Source of the DNA: Candidimonas sp. SYP-B2681
GTDB lineage: Bacteria; Pseudomonadota; Gammaproteobacteria; Burkholderiales; Burkholderiaceae_B
DNA length: 64,000 bases
Assembly: GCF_003971065.1 (NCBI RefSeq)
Contig: NZ_RYDV01000003.1
Coordinates: 186,001 to 250,000 of the forward strand
Direction of reading: 5' to 3'
Shown here: positions 53,156-61,895 of the stretch, piece after piece
Layout: each line of letters begins with the position of its first letter
How positions within the stretch are numbered: position 1 is the first letter of the stretch
Position numbers and translations under genes: made by a program
The notes under the pieces: model-generated
The model's database searches: none
What the model was told of the DNA's origin: nothing
What the model saw: only the letters and a program-made list of their open reading frames with translations

Positions 53156-54731
53156 ACTCGCTCATGTCGTGTGCATCGTCAATGTTGTGATAATCGCGTT
53201 CGATCTGCACCGCTGCAATGCGACGGTTCTCGACTCGCAATACCGTGAATTTAAAGGTGGCATGCGCCTGAATCAACTCGCAACTGTCACCTGCTTTGGG
53301 TAAATGACCAAAACGCTTCAGCAGATAGCCGGCCAACGTGGAATAGCCCTCTTCCTCGTCAACCAGATCATCTGTGTTCAATAGAAGCTCAAGATGATGC
53401 AGATCGGCCGCGCCATCCGCTCGCCAGCGGTCATCGCCCTCGATAACTATATCAGGCGTTTCGTCTTCGTCAGGGAATTCGCCTGCGATAGCTTCGAATA
53501 CGTCGATCGGGGTTACCACCCCTTCAATGTTGCCGAACTCGTCAGTTACCAGAACCATTTGGCCACGCGATCGCTTCAGCGTATCCATCAGACGCAAGAC
53601 TCCTATGGATTCATGCACAATGATGGGATCACGCAAGCGCGATAGGCGAATCGAACCCTGGGTGATCAGGTCCGCAATCATTTCTTTGGCCCTGCCTATG
53701 CCAACCACCTCGTCGAGTGAACCGCGGCACACCGGGAAAAAGCTGTGCGGCGCTTTAATGATCTGCTCGCGCAGCTCGGCAGCATCATCGTCAAGATTGA
53801 TCCATGAAACATCCGTGCGCGGAGTCATGATGGAATTAATAGACCGGTCGGCAAGGGTGAGTACACCACTGACCATATAGCGCTCCTCATCGCCAAAAGC
53901 TTGAGGCGACGGCACTTCGCTCGCCTCGGAACTTTGCTCCGGCCCCATCAGTGGGCGCTTGCCCAACATGCGCAATACCCCTTCGGCAGTACGTTCCCGC
54001 AAAGGCCGTCGCGCATCAGCCCGCCGCATATTGCGCCTGGCCAATTGATTGATCATTTCAATTGCAACAGAAAACGTAATCGCGGCGTACAAATAGCCCT
54101 TCGGAACCGCAAATCCGAAGCCTTCTGCCAACAGTGAAAAACCGATCGTCAGTAAAAATCCCAGGCAAAGGATTACGACGGTGGGATGGGCATTCACAAA
54201 ACGCGTGAGAGGCTTGGAGGCGCCCAGCATGATGCTCATGGCAATGATGACAGCGATCATCATGATAGCCAGGTGGTCAACCATGCCAACAGCGGTAATC
54301 ACTGCATCGATAGAGAAAACCGCATCAAGAATGACGATTTGCGTAACGATGACCCAGAAACTGGCGTGCATGCGTGAACCGGATGCATTAACCGCCCGAC
54401 CTTCAACCCGTTCGTGGAGTTCCAGCGTTCCTTTGAAGAGCAAAAAGAACCCGCCTGCGATGAGTATTAGATCCCGTCCTGAAAAATTGAACGGCCCAAC
54501 CGAGAACAGCGGATCGGTGAGCTTTATTAGCCAGGACATCACCGAAAGAAGGATTAACCGCATGACCAGGGCCAGCGATAATCCTATGATTCGCGCACGA
54601 TCGCGCAAAGCGGGCGGTAGCTTCTCGACCAGAATCGCAATGAAAATAAGATTGTCTATACCCAGGACAATCTCTAGAATCACCAGCGTCAGCAAACCGA
54701 TCCAGGCCGAAGGATCTAGCATCCACTCCAT
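53148..54731 (-). CDS. TerC-family membrane protein with CBS and CorC/HlyC domains (YegH/YoaE type)
   Basis: About 527 residues in three parts: TerC-like membrane domain ([40 protein letters not shown]), a CBS pair about residues 290-420 ([31 protein letters not shown]), and a C-terminal transporter-associated domain. Possible metal-ion export or membrane-stress role, unproven. The ATG at 54731 ([10 protein letters not shown]) has GGAG upstream; the frame to 54782 runs through the suhB terminator. Its stop overlaps uppP. Confidence 0.9.
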   Translation of the reverse strand: MEWMLDPSAWIGLLTLVILEIVLGIDNLIFIAILVEKLPPALRDRARIIGLSLALVMRLILLSVMSWLIKLTDPLFSVGPFNFSGRDLILIAGGFFLLFKGTLELHERVEGRAVNASGSRMHASFWVIVTQIVILDAVFSIDAVITAVGMVDHLAIMMIAVIIAMSIMLGASKPLTRFVNAHPTVVILCLGFLLTIGFSLLAEGFGFAVPKGYLYAAITFSVAIEMINQLARRNMRRADARRPLRERTAEGVLRMLGKRPLMGPEQSSEASEVPSPQAFGDEERYMVSGVLTLADRSINSIMTPRTDVSWINLDDDAAELREQIIKAPHSFFPVCRGSLDEVVGIGRAKEMIADLITQGSIRLSRLRDPIIVHESIGVLRLMDTLKRSRGQMVLVTDEFGNIEGVVTPIDVFEAIAGEFPDEDETPDIVIEGDDRWRADGAADLHHLELLLNTDDLVDEEEGYSTLAGYLLKRFGHLPKAGDSCELIQAHATFKFTVLRVENRRIAAVQIERDYHNIDDAHDMSEYD

Positions 54732-54762
54732 CAGGCAGCTCCGAAAGGCAAGCGCAAATACC

Positions 54763-54793
54763 AAAAAAATCGGGCCGGGCAAGAATCCCGGCC
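54763..54793 (-). terminator. Intrinsic terminator after suhB
   Basis: Seven-base stem GGCCGGG / CCCGGCC (54773-54779, 54787-54793) and a T run on the minus strand from the AAAAAAA at 54764-54770. Confidence 0.88.
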
Positions 54794-54804
54794 AACCGCA
54801 GTGA

Positions 54805-55596
54805 CTACTCTTTCAGGTGGCCCAACATCTGCGTAAAGATTTTCGGTGTAGCGGCCAGCACGCTTCCATTCTTCATCCACCCCTGCTCGCCATCGAAATC
54901 GGCGATTAATCCGCCTGCCTCGAGAATCAGCAAGCCACCGGCTGCCAAGTCCCAGGGCTTCAAATTGATCCCGCAATAACCGTCCAGGCGCCCTGCCGCG
55001 ACATAGGCAAGGTCAAGCACCGTTGAGCCCAGGCGGCGAGCCGATGCACATTCCGACAATACGCTGGAAAAACGCGTATTGGCAGGTACTACGCCAGCCG
55101 AACCCGGTACGTGCGCACCCAAAAGGGCATCGTGGTAACGGGTCTGACCCGAAACCCGAACGCGCCTGTCATTCATGAAGGCGCCGCCACCGCGGGTCGC
55201 GGTGAATAATTCGTTGCGGCTAGGATCATAGATGACAGCCTGAGTCACCTGCCCACGCTGTGCCAAAGCAATAGACACCGCATAAATGGGCAAACCATGA
55301 ATAAAATTGGTCGTGCCATCCAGGGGATCAATAATCCATTGAAAGTCGGCCTGGGCATCAACCGCCTGACCCGCAGCCAGATGAGTTCCCGATTCTTCGC
55401 CCAGAAAACCATGGTCGGGATAGGCGGTGCGCAAGATATCGATGATGGCTTCTTCCGCAGCATGATCAACTTCCGTGACATAATCCTTGGGCCCCTTGCG
55501 TGCCACTTGCAGGCGTTCCAGGTCGAGGCTGCCACGGTTGATAATGGCGCCAGCACGGCGTGCCGCCTTGATGGCGGTATTGAGCATCGGGTGCAT
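54805..55596 (-). CDS. suhB: Inositol-1-monophosphatase (SuhB)
   Basis: Mg-dependent phosphatase; SuhB also joins rRNA transcription complexes. The 263-residue protein has [22 protein letters not shown], the metal motif [15 protein letters not shown] and the C-terminal [15 protein letters not shown]. The ATG at 55596 gives the normal N-terminus; upstream frame to 55665 is unsupported. Divergent from the TrmJ-type gene, the usual Burkholderiales arrangement. Confidence 0.95.
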   Translation of the reverse strand: MHPMLNTAIKAARRAGAIINRGSLDLERLQVARKGPKDYVTEVDHAAEEAIIDILRTAYPDHGFLGEESGTHLAAGQAVDAQADFQWIIDPLDGTTNFIHGLPIYAVSIALAQRGQVTQAVIYDPSRNELFTATRGGGAFMNDRRVRVSGQTRYHDALLGAHVPGSAGVVPANTRFSSVLSECASARRLGSTVLDLAYVAAGRLDGYCGINLKPWDLAAGGLLILEAGGLIADFDGEQGWMKNGSVLAATPKIFTQMLGHLKE

Positions 55597-55702
55597 AAAA
55601 TTCCGTATTAAACAAAAGAAACTGTAATTGCCTGACCAGCCAAATCCGACCGCCTGCATAGGCAAAAGTCAGGCAATAATCGTTAAAAACCATCTATTTT
55701 AA

Positions 55703-56497
55703 ATGACTAACACGATTTCCTCCGAAATGACCGACGCATTCACTCGCATTCGGTTCATTATGGTGCGCCCCAGCCATCCTGGAAATGTTGGCGCAGCCGC
55801 CCGAGCCATTAAGACGATGGGGTTTCACGACCTGTGTCTGGTGGCCCCCCGTTTCCCCGATGTGCTCGAGCTTCCCGAGGCCCAGTCGCTGGCGAGCGGT
55901 GCAACTGACGTACTGGCCGCGGTTCACATTGTTCCGACGCTACAAGAGGCGTTGCGCCCCGTCACGATGGCATTTGCCCTAACGGCGCGTGCCCGCATGA
56001 TCGGCCCGCCGCCCTGCGACATCCGCCAGGCCGCAACCATAAGCTGCGCCCATTTACAACAAGCGCACAGCCGGGTGGCGATAGTATTGGGTACAGAACG
56101 ATCGGGCCTGACAAATGAAGACATCGCCTTGTGTCAACGAATTTGCCACATACCTGCGAATCCTGAATACAGCTCGCTGAATGTGGCGCAGGCTCTGCAG
56201 CTCGCCGCATGGGAATTGCGCTATGCGCTGGCTACCGCCGCGGCAATGCCGCTACTCCCCGTCACCAGCGGTCAAACTGAAGCAGGCGACGAGCCCGCCC
56301 CCAGCGAAAAAATACAGGCGCTCATGGTTCACTGGGAGCAAGCCCTGGTGGAGGTAGGTTTCCTGGATCCGGAACATCCTAAAAAACTCATGCCTCGCAT
56401 GCGTCATTTATTCGGCCGCAACGATCTGACTCGTGACGAAGTCGATATGCTGCGCGGACTATGTACGGCGATGATCAAGACGGCCAGGAAATCTTAG
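55703..56497 (+). CDS. trmJ: tRNA (cytidine/uridine-2'-O-)-methyltransferase, TrmJ type
   Basis: SPOUT methyltransferase of 264 residues modifying position 32 of tRNA in the TrmJ family. Motifs: MVRPSHPGNVGAAARAIKTMG, the knot segments VLGTERSGLTNEDIA and PANPEYSSLNVAQALQL. A C-terminal extension with LFGRNDLTRDEVDMLRG is typical of TrmJ. Convergent with the CoA-transferase gene; stops overlap by four bases. Confidence 0.93.
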   Translation: MTNTISSEMTDAFTRIRFIMVRPSHPGNVGAAARAIKTMGFHDLCLVAPRFPDVLELPEAQSLASGATDVLAAVHIVPTLQEALRPVTMAFALTARARMIGPPPCDIRQAATISCAHLQQAHSRVAIVLGTERSGLTNEDIALCQRICHIPANPEYSSLNVAQALQLAAWELRYALATAAAMPLLPVTSGQTEAGDEPAPSEKIQALMVHWEQALVEVGFLDPEHPKKLMPRMRHLFGRNDLTRDEVDMLRGLCTAMIKTARKS

Positions 56498-57132
56498 CCA
56501 GCGACCAATGCCTGACCCGTCAGGCGTGATAGTTCGGCAATGCCAGCGCCAGCCAGATCGTCAATCAGGATCACTTTGCCATCTTTCAGATCGAAGACCG
56601 CCAAATCGGTGTACACGCGAGAGACACAAGCAATACCGGTCACGGGATAAGTGCAGCGTTCGACCAGCTTGCTTTGGCCTTCGCGAGTCAGCAAGTCCAT
56701 CAAGACATATACCGACTTGGCGCCGATAGCCAGGTCCATGGCGCCACCGACTGCGGGGATATCGTCCGGACCGCCTGTGTGCCAGTTAGCCAAATCGCCC
56801 GTGCGCGAAACCTGAAAAGCCCCTAGAACGCATATATCGAGGTGCCCGCCGCGCATCATCGCGAATGAATCAGCGTGATGAAAATATGCGCCGCCCGGCA
56901 GTAAGGTAACGGGTTGCTTTCCTGCATTGATCAGATCAGGGTCTTCGGCGCCGGGTTCCGGCGCAGGCCCCATTCCAATCACGCCATTTTCGCTATGCAG
57001 CATGATTTCGCGGTCGGCCGGCAGATAGTTGCCCACTTTCGTCGGCAAGCCGATACCCAGATTGACCACGCTGCCCTCGGGAATGTCCCGGGCCACACGG
57101 GCCGCCATTTGCTCACGATTCAGTCGATTCAT
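56494..57132 (-). CDS. 3-oxoacid CoA-transferase subunit B
   Basis: Moves CoA between an acyl-CoA and a 3-oxo acid (succinyl-CoA:3-oxoacid type). The 212-residue beta subunit has the GIGLPTKVGNYLP segment and the catalytic Glu in HSENGVIGMGP. ATG at 57132 overlaps the subunit A stop (ATGA). Both 3-oxoadipate (PcaJ) and acetoacetate (ScoB) forms look like this, so the symbol is left empty. Confidence 0.92.
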   Translation of the reverse strand: MNRLNREQMAARVARDIPEGSVVNLGIGLPTKVGNYLPADREIMLHSENGVIGMGPAPEPGAEDPDLINAGKQPVTLLPGGAYFHHADSFAMMRGGHLDICVLGAFQVSRTGDLANWHTGGPDDIPAVGGAMDLAIGAKSVYVLMDLLTREGQSKLVERCTYPVTGIACVSRVYTDLAVFDLKDGKVILIDDLAGAGIAELSRLTGQALVAG

Positions 57133-57800
57133 TTTTCGGCTCCTATGGCCACCACACGCTGTACAAATAAACCCGGCGTCACGATCGCTTCGGGATCCAA
57201 AGCGCCCAGCTCGACGATTTCGTCGACTTGCGCCACGGTAATACGGGAAGCACTGGCCATGATGGGACCAAAGTTCCGTGCTGTTTTGCGATATACCAGA
57301 TTGCCCCAACGATCCCCCTTCAACGCCTTGATCAATGCATAATCGGCTTGCAGAGGGTATTCGAGAACATAATCCCGGCCGTTGATCGTGCGCTGCTCTT
57401 TACCTTCAGCCAGCAAAGTCCCCGCTCCGGTAGGGGTAAAAAATGCCCCTATTCCGGCTCCACCAGCACGGATACGCTCGGCAAGGTTACCTTGCGGCAC
57501 AAGTTCGAGTTCGATTTTTCCCGCACGATACAGAGCATCGAATACATGTGAATCACTTTGGCGCGGAAATGAGCATACGATTTTGCGTACGCGTCCAGCC
57601 GCCAGCAGCGCCGCGAGACCTGTGTCGCCATTACCCGCATTATTATTGACGATGACGAGATCTTTCGCGCCCTGATCGAGCAAGGCATCAATGAGCTCTT
57701 TGGGCTGACCGGCCAGGCCGAATCCGCCCACCATGATCGAAGCACCGTCAGGAATGTCGGACAAGGACTCCCGTAAGCTGTTAAAAAGTTTGGAAATCAT
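57129..57800 (-). CDS. 3-oxoacid CoA-transferase subunit A
   Basis: A 223-residue alpha subunit with the opening pattern DIPDGASIMVGGFGLAGQPKE and the typical GTLLAEGKEQRTING segment. Partner of the next gene, with which it overlaps. A Bug protein and a divergent IclR regulator lie upstream on the other side of a strong terminator, so this gene probably has its own promoter. Confidence 0.92.
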   Translation of the reverse strand: MISKLFNSLRESLSDIPDGASIMVGGFGLAGQPKELIDALLDQGAKDLVIVNNNAGNGDTGLAALLAAGRVRKIVCSFPRQSDSHVFDALYRAGKIELELVPQGNLAERIRAGGAGIGAFFTPTGAGTLLAEGKEQRTINGRDYVLEYPLQADYALIKALKGDRWGNLVYRKTARNFGPIMASASRITVAQVDEIVELGALDPEAIVTPGLFVQRVVAIGAEK

Positions 57801-57830
57801 GTGGCATCCATTTCCTGTTAATAAATGGGT

Positions 57831-57868
57831 TTAAAAAAACAGATGGCCGACCAGAGGCCGGCCATCTG
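57831..57868 (-). terminator. Intrinsic terminator after the Bug gene
   Basis: Ten-base stem CAGATGGCCG / CGGCCATCTG (57840-57849, 57859-57868), then T-rich sequence on the minus strand from AAAAAAA at 57833-57839. It separates the Bug gene from the CoA-transferase genes. Confidence 0.87.
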
Positions 57869-57883
57869 CAACAGACTACGTAC

Positions 57884-58876
57884 TTAATCTACCGTGGCAC
57901 CGGAAGCTTTGACCACCTTGGCCCAGCTGTCTACCTCGGACTTGATGAAATCGCCGAACTCGGCGGGAGTCGTCTTGGCCGGAACCGCACCAAGGTCGGC
58001 CAGGCGAGCCTGCACGTCAGGCTTGGCCATGGCGGTCTGGATAACCGAATTCAGCTTATTTACGATATCGTCCGGAGTTCCCTTAGGGGCGATGATGCCG
58101 AACCAGGACGACACATCATAGGAAGGGAAACCTGACTCTTGCATCGTGGGCAGGTCCGGAGCCGCCTTTGAACGTTCCGCTGTCGTAACGGCCAATGCGC
58201 GCAGCTTGCCGGCGGCTACGTGAGGCCATGCCGATGGCATATTGTCGAACATGAAGTCAACCTGGCCGCCTATAAGGTCGGTCATGGCGGGCGAGCTGCC
58301 CTTATAAGGAATGTGTGTGGCGTCGATTTTGGCTAACTGCTTGAACAATTCACCGGCCATGTGAATGGACGTACCACTGCCTGAAGAAGCGAAATTCAGT
58401 TTTCCGGGATTTGCCTTGGCGTAGTCGACAAGTTCCTTGACTGACTTGACGGGAACGGAAGGATTGACCACCAGAATGTTGGGAACCCTTACCCCTAGCG
58501 AGACAGGTGCGAAATCCTTGACCAAATCGAAACGAAGATTCTTATAAAGAGTCTGGTTAATGGCGCTCGTTACGGCGACCATATACAACGTATAGCCATC
58601 AGGCGCTGCGCGCGACACCATTTCGGTAGCAATGTTGCTTCCCGCGCCAGGGCGGTTTTCAACTACTACTGGCTGTCCAAGGGCATCGCCGATTTCCTTG
58701 CCCAGAATGCGGGCCACGACATCGGTCGTGCCGCCTGCGGAAAAACCGACCACCAGTTTTATCGCATGGTCAGGATATGCGGCCGATGCGGTGGTGGCGA
58801 AACCAAGGGCGCCAGCGAATACGGTGCTGGCGGCGATTACTTTTGCACTGGATGCGAGTTTGGAACGAATTGACAC
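57884..58876 (-). CDS. Bug/TctC-family binding protein
   Basis: A 330-residue periplasmic binding protein with signal peptide (AASTVFAGALGFATTASAA) and motifs IKLVVGFSAGGTTDVVAR, VVVENRPGAGSNIATE and APDGYTLY. Start is a GTG at 58876 with GGAGG upstream; no ATG is nearby in frame. Divergent from an IclR regulator with an inverted repeat between. No TctAB permease nearby. Confidence 0.91.
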   Translation of the reverse strand: MSIRSKLASSAKVIAASTVFAGALGFATTASAAYPDHAIKLVVGFSAGGTTDVVARILGKEIGDALGQPVVVENRPGAGSNIATEMVSRAAPDGYTLYMVAVTSAINQTLYKNLRFDLVKDFAPVSLGVRVPNILVVNPSVPVKSVKELVDYAKANPGKLNFASSGSGTSIHMAGELFKQLAKIDATHIPYKGSSPAMTDLIGGQVDFMFDNMPSAWPHVAAGKLRALAVTTAERSKAAPDLPTMQESGFPSYDVSSWFGIIAPKGTPDDIVNKLNSVIQTAMAKPDVQARLADLGAVPAKTTPAEFGDFIKSEVDSWAKVVKASGATVD

Positions 58877-58902
58877 TGTGTCCTCCGAAATTTGATTTTA
58901 GT

Positions 58903-58917
58903 GTCCATAAGGTGGAC
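58903..58917. promoter_or_regulatory. Inverted repeat in the divergent Bug/IclR promoter region
   Basis: GTCCA-TAAGG-TGGAC, five-base perfect arms. A second small palindrome, ACTGT-GG-ACAGT, sits at 58980-58991, over the start of the IclR gene. One of these may be the IclR operator. Confidence 0.45.
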
Positions 58918-58967
58918 GGTTATATAATAGCCGTTCGATTTTCCAACATATTTCTTTTTTTTCAAAC

Positions 58968-59750
58968 TTGCGCGTACATACTGTGGACAGTTCCAGCAAC
59001 GATACTACCGGATCCGGCCCGCGAACACTACGACGAGGCCTGCAGGTACTGCGGACGCTACAAGAGCATCCTGACTCCGGCCTTAGCGTAACAAGCCTGG
59101 CCCGCCTGACGGGTTTGCAGCGCCCCACTATCTATCGGTTACTGGCCGCCTTGATCGAAGGCGGGTTTGCAAGAAACGTGACCGGCAGCAAAAGATTCAT
59201 GGCCGAGCAAGCGATCGCGCCGCACAGAATCGAACAAGACCGACGTATCGATCTCGCGTTTCCCCTGCTGAAAAAACTGGCGGCCCTGACGGGCGACGCC
59301 GTTTTCCTGGTGGTGCGCGATGGCTATGAGTCGGTAAGCTTATGGCGAGAAATCGGCGCCTATCCCGTGCAAATCCTTGCCACCTTCGCGGGGAAACGAC
59401 AACCACTGGGAGTAGGCTCTGGCGGAATGGCCTTATTAGCCAAGCTAGACGATGCAACGGTCGACGAGATCATCGCGCACAACAATAATCAAATCGAACA
59501 ATACGGTGGGATGACCTCGCGCGAAATGCGGCAGTTGGTGCAGAACACCCGTACCCGAGGTTATTCGGTGGTCGGCAACTATGCCGTGCGAGGCGCCTTG
59601 GGCGTGGGCTGCGCCCTATGCAACGCCAAGCAGGAACCGTATCTTGCCATTAGTGTTACGGCGATCACTGATCGCATGCCGGCCACCCGGCAACGCGAGA
59701 TTGCACAGCTTATTCAGGATGGCCTGAAAACCATTGAAGATAAGGTGTGA
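58968..59750 (+). CDS. IclR-family regulator
   Basis: About 255-260 residues: N-terminal winged helix (LSVTSLARLTGLQRPTIYRL) and IclR effector domain (QPLGVGSGGMALLAKLDD; GYSVVGNYAVRGALGVGC). No in-frame ATG precedes the helix-turn-helix, so the start must be TTG at 58968 or GTG at 58983. Divergent from the Bug gene and probably controls it and the CoA-transferase genes beyond; effector unknown. Confidence 0.88.
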   Translation: MRVHTVDSSSNDTTGSGPRTLRRGLQVLRTLQEHPDSGLSVTSLARLTGLQRPTIYRLLAALIEGGFARNVTGSKRFMAEQAIAPHRIEQDRRIDLAFPLLKKLAALTGDAVFLVVRDGYESVSLWREIGAYPVQILATFAGKRQPLGVGSGGMALLAKLDDATVDEIIAHNNNQIEQYGGMTSREMRQLVQNTRTRGYSVVGNYAVRGALGVGCALCNAKQEPYLAISVTAITDRMPATRQREIAQLIQDGLKTIEDKV

Positions 59751-59751
59751 A

Positions 59752-60618
59752 TTACACCTTTGCCTGGGCTGCGCCTTCAATAGGGAGCGACTCATTGGGC
59801 GACGACTGCGCCTGAACGACCCGCACCGGAATCGGCAATTGCAGTCCTGCGCGCCCCAGCGCTTGCAAGGCCTTTCTGTAAAGGTCAAAGCGCAAATCCC
59901 AATAATGGCTGGATTTCACCCACGCCCGCATATTAACGACGGCCGTGCTTTCCCGGTATTCGGTCACCATGACTTGCGGAGGCGGCTCGGGCAATACGAA
60001 TTCGTGACCAGTCAGCAACTTGCGTAGTTCGCCTAATGCTACTTCAAGATCGTCGCCATAACGCACACCCACTTCGACGTCCAACCTGCGCGTTGCGTTT
60101 CGGCTGTAATTAATAATGGGATTTCCCCAGACCAGGCTATTCGGCAATGTCAGGTGAACGCCGTCAAACTGAATCAAACGGGTAAGAAACAACCCCACTT
60201 CAGCCACTGTGCCATCGCCTTTCCCCACCACAGAGATATATTCTCCGGTGCGAAGAGGACGTAGGGCAAGCAACATTATTCCTGCGGCAATGTTTTGCAA
60301 AGTACCTTGCAAGGCAAGACCGATGGCCAAGCCGGCCGCGCCCAAGACGGCGATAATGCTGGCCGTCTGCACGCCGAATCGGGCCAATACCGCAATGAGG
60401 ACGAAAATACGTATCGACCATACCGTTACGGTATAGACCATCGGGACGATGGTCGGGTCGACTTTGGTAGAGCGAGCGGCGAACTTTCGAACTGCCCGCC
60501 CCGCAAGCGACGATACCATCCAGCCAATAGTCAGTATGACGACCGTCAATACTAAATTAAGCGCGAGAAATTCTATTCCAGGTGTGTTCAGGCCAATCTC
60601 TTTAAGTCCGTCCAGCAT
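59752..60618 (-). CDS. Small-conductance mechanosensitive channel (MscS family)
   Basis: A 288-residue MscS-type protein: three N-terminal membrane helices, pore helix rich in Gly/Ala (IIAVLGAAGLAIGLALQGTL), then the cytoplasmic beta domain (GEYISVVGKGDGTVAEVGLF; FDGVHLTLPNSLVWGNPIINYS). Opens under osmotic downshock. Converges on the IclR gene: one base between the stops. Confidence 0.93.
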   Translation of the reverse strand: MLDGLKEIGLNTPGIEFLALNLVLTVVILTIGWMVSSLAGRAVRKFAARSTKVDPTIVPMVYTVTVWSIRIFVLIAVLARFGVQTASIIAVLGAAGLAIGLALQGTLQNIAAGIMLLALRPLRTGEYISVVGKGDGTVAEVGLFLTRLIQFDGVHLTLPNSLVWGNPIINYSRNATRRLDVEVGVRYGDDLEVALGELRKLLTGHEFVLPEPPPQVMVTEYRESTAVVNMRAWVKSSHYWDLRFDLYRKALQALGRAGLQLPIPVRVVQAQSSPNESLPIEGAAQAKV

Positions 60619-60644
60619 AATTTCCTTTATAAAATGAAAGTCGA

Positions 60645-60669
60645 CTTATCCCCGTCATCTGTGGACAAG
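60645..60669. repeat. DnaA-box-like inverted repeat, unit 1
   Basis: Twenty-five bases starting CTTATCCCCG and ending TGTGGACAAG. The right half read on the other strand is TTGTCCACA, one mismatch from the consensus DnaA box TTATCCACA. Same length and layout as unit 2 at 60773-60797; 20 of 25 positions agree. Confidence 0.6.
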
Positions 60670-60772
60670 CACACGTATAAGTTGAGCACTAGTGCCCGAA
60701 ACCCTTATAAATCAAGCAGATGTATTCATTGGCTGAAAATCAGCCATACGGCCAGGGTCGCCGAACGACGTA

Positions 60773-60797
60773 CTTATCCCCGGAAATTGTGGATAAG
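60773..60797. repeat. DnaA-box-like inverted repeat, unit 2
   Basis: Twenty-five bases starting CTTATCCCCG and ending TGTGGATAAG, with perfect seven-base arms CTTATCC / GGATAAG. The right half on the minus strand is TTATCCACA, an exact DnaA-box consensus. Between the units lies a small perfect hairpin GGCTGA-AAA-TCAGCC (60731-60745). The whole 287-base stretch 60619-60905 has no gene. Confidence 0.65.
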
Positions 60798-60905
60798 CGC
60801 GGGGACAACCTTCTGACTACCCGAAACAATACTGTAATAACAATGGCTTGTACACCGTGCTCGAATTCTGGCCAGCCGCCTGATTTACGGCAAGTAGCGG
60901 GTGCC

Positions 60906-61052
60906 CTACGGTGCGCGTCCACTGATCAAACGAACAAGAATCACAATGATCGCGATGACGAGCAGTATGTGGATAAAGCCGCCAATGGTATAAGAAGTGA
61001 CGAGTCCCAGCAGCCACAGGACGATAAGAACCACTGCAATCGTATATAACAT
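60906..61052 (-). CDS. Lmo0937-family small membrane protein
   Basis: A 48-residue protein made of two hydrophobic helices (YTIAVVLIVLWLLGLVTS; IHILLVIAIIVILVRLI) joined by TIGGF. It resembles the Lmo0937 family of tiny membrane proteins, common near stress genes; function unknown. The ATG at 61052 is preceded by GAAAGGG; the frame to 61133 is longer but lacks a sensible start. Confidence 0.75.
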   Translation of the reverse strand: MLYTIAVVLIVLWLLGLVTSYTIGGFIHILLVIAIIVILVRLISGRAP

Positions 61053-61222
61053 TCTTAACCCTTTCAAAGCTAATCGGTCGCCTACGACCATCTTCTCTGT
61101 TAACGAAAATCTCGAGGCGCATTGCTGGGGCAAGTCTCATGCCCGTAACAAGCGTTGCCAAAGCAGGCACGCCACTTGCTGGATAGCGACCAGACCGTAT
61201 GGTCGCTTAACCAGGAGAAAAC

Positions 61223-61702
61223 ATGAAAAAATTATTCATCGCCGCAGCCTGCACGGTGCCCCTTCTTATTGCGCCCACGACATATGCCCAGACCACGGCA
61301 GCCCCTGCCGCTCCTGCAGCCGAATCGACCCCTGCCACTCCCGCGCGAGGATCCACAGCTACCACGCCCGCCCCCGGCTCTGCGACGAGTCCCGCGGCAG
61401 GTGTGTCTAGCAGCGCGGCAATGACCGAAGCGATTACAGGCTGGAGCGTCAAAGACAAAATAATGGGGAAAACCGTCTATAACGAAGCTAACGAAAAAAT
61501 CGGCGAAGTTGACGACGTAGTATTGGCCGCCGACGGTAAAGCCGCCTATTTCATCATCGGCGCCGGCGGCTTCCTCGGGGTTGGTTCACATGATGTGGCG
61601 GTCCCCTTCGATCGGGTTACCCAAATGGAAAACAAGCTGACCCTGCAAGGAATGACTAAAGACCAATTGAAAGCTTTACCGGAAGTGAAGCTGGCTAAGT
61701 AA
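61223..61702 (+). CDS. Exported PRC-barrel domain protein
   Basis: A 159-residue protein with a signal peptide (KLFIAAACTVPLLIAPTTYA), an Ala/Pro/Thr-rich linker of about 45 residues, and a C-terminal PRC-barrel (GWSVKDKIMGKTVYNEANEK ... GAGGFLGVGSHDVAVPF). PRC-barrel proteins of this type are stress-linked in the envelope; exact role unknown. RBS AGGAG before the ATG. Confidence 0.85.
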   Translation: MKKLFIAAACTVPLLIAPTTYAQTTAAPAAPAAESTPATPARGSTATTPAPGSATSPAAGVSSSAAMTEAITGWSVKDKIMGKTVYNEANEKIGEVDDVVLAADGKAAYFIIGAGGFLGVGSHDVAVPFDRVTQMENKLTLQGMTKDQLKALPEVKLAK

Positions 61703-61793
61703 GCCTTATAACGCCCTTCCCCTCGGGCGAACGTTGGCACATGAGGTCCAGCGTTCGCCTGATTTTGTCAGCGATGAATGTAAGGAACACGTC

Positions 61794-61895
61794 ATGACAC
61801 ACGATCACACCGCGATCGAGATCGGAAACGCTTTTTCTCCTCCTGCCAATACCATGCTTATTGGTCCAGCAATATCAATAAAGTCCGCTTACTGA
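61794..61895 (+). CDS. Possible 33-residue small ORF
   Basis: ATG at 61794 after TAAGGA opens a 33-codon frame (MTHDHTAIEIGNAF...) ending immediately before the ATG of the DUF3182-like gene at 61896. It could be a leader peptide or merely chance. The sequence shows no hydrophobic or known motif. Confidence 0.3.
   Translation: MTHDHTAIEIGNAFSPPANTMLIGPAISIKSAY

Noticed and set aside
60645-60797. Chromosomal origin of replication
   Set aside because: DnaA-box-like units exist but there is no dnaA, dnaN, gidA or AT-rich unwinding region nearby and only two units, so oriC is not supported.
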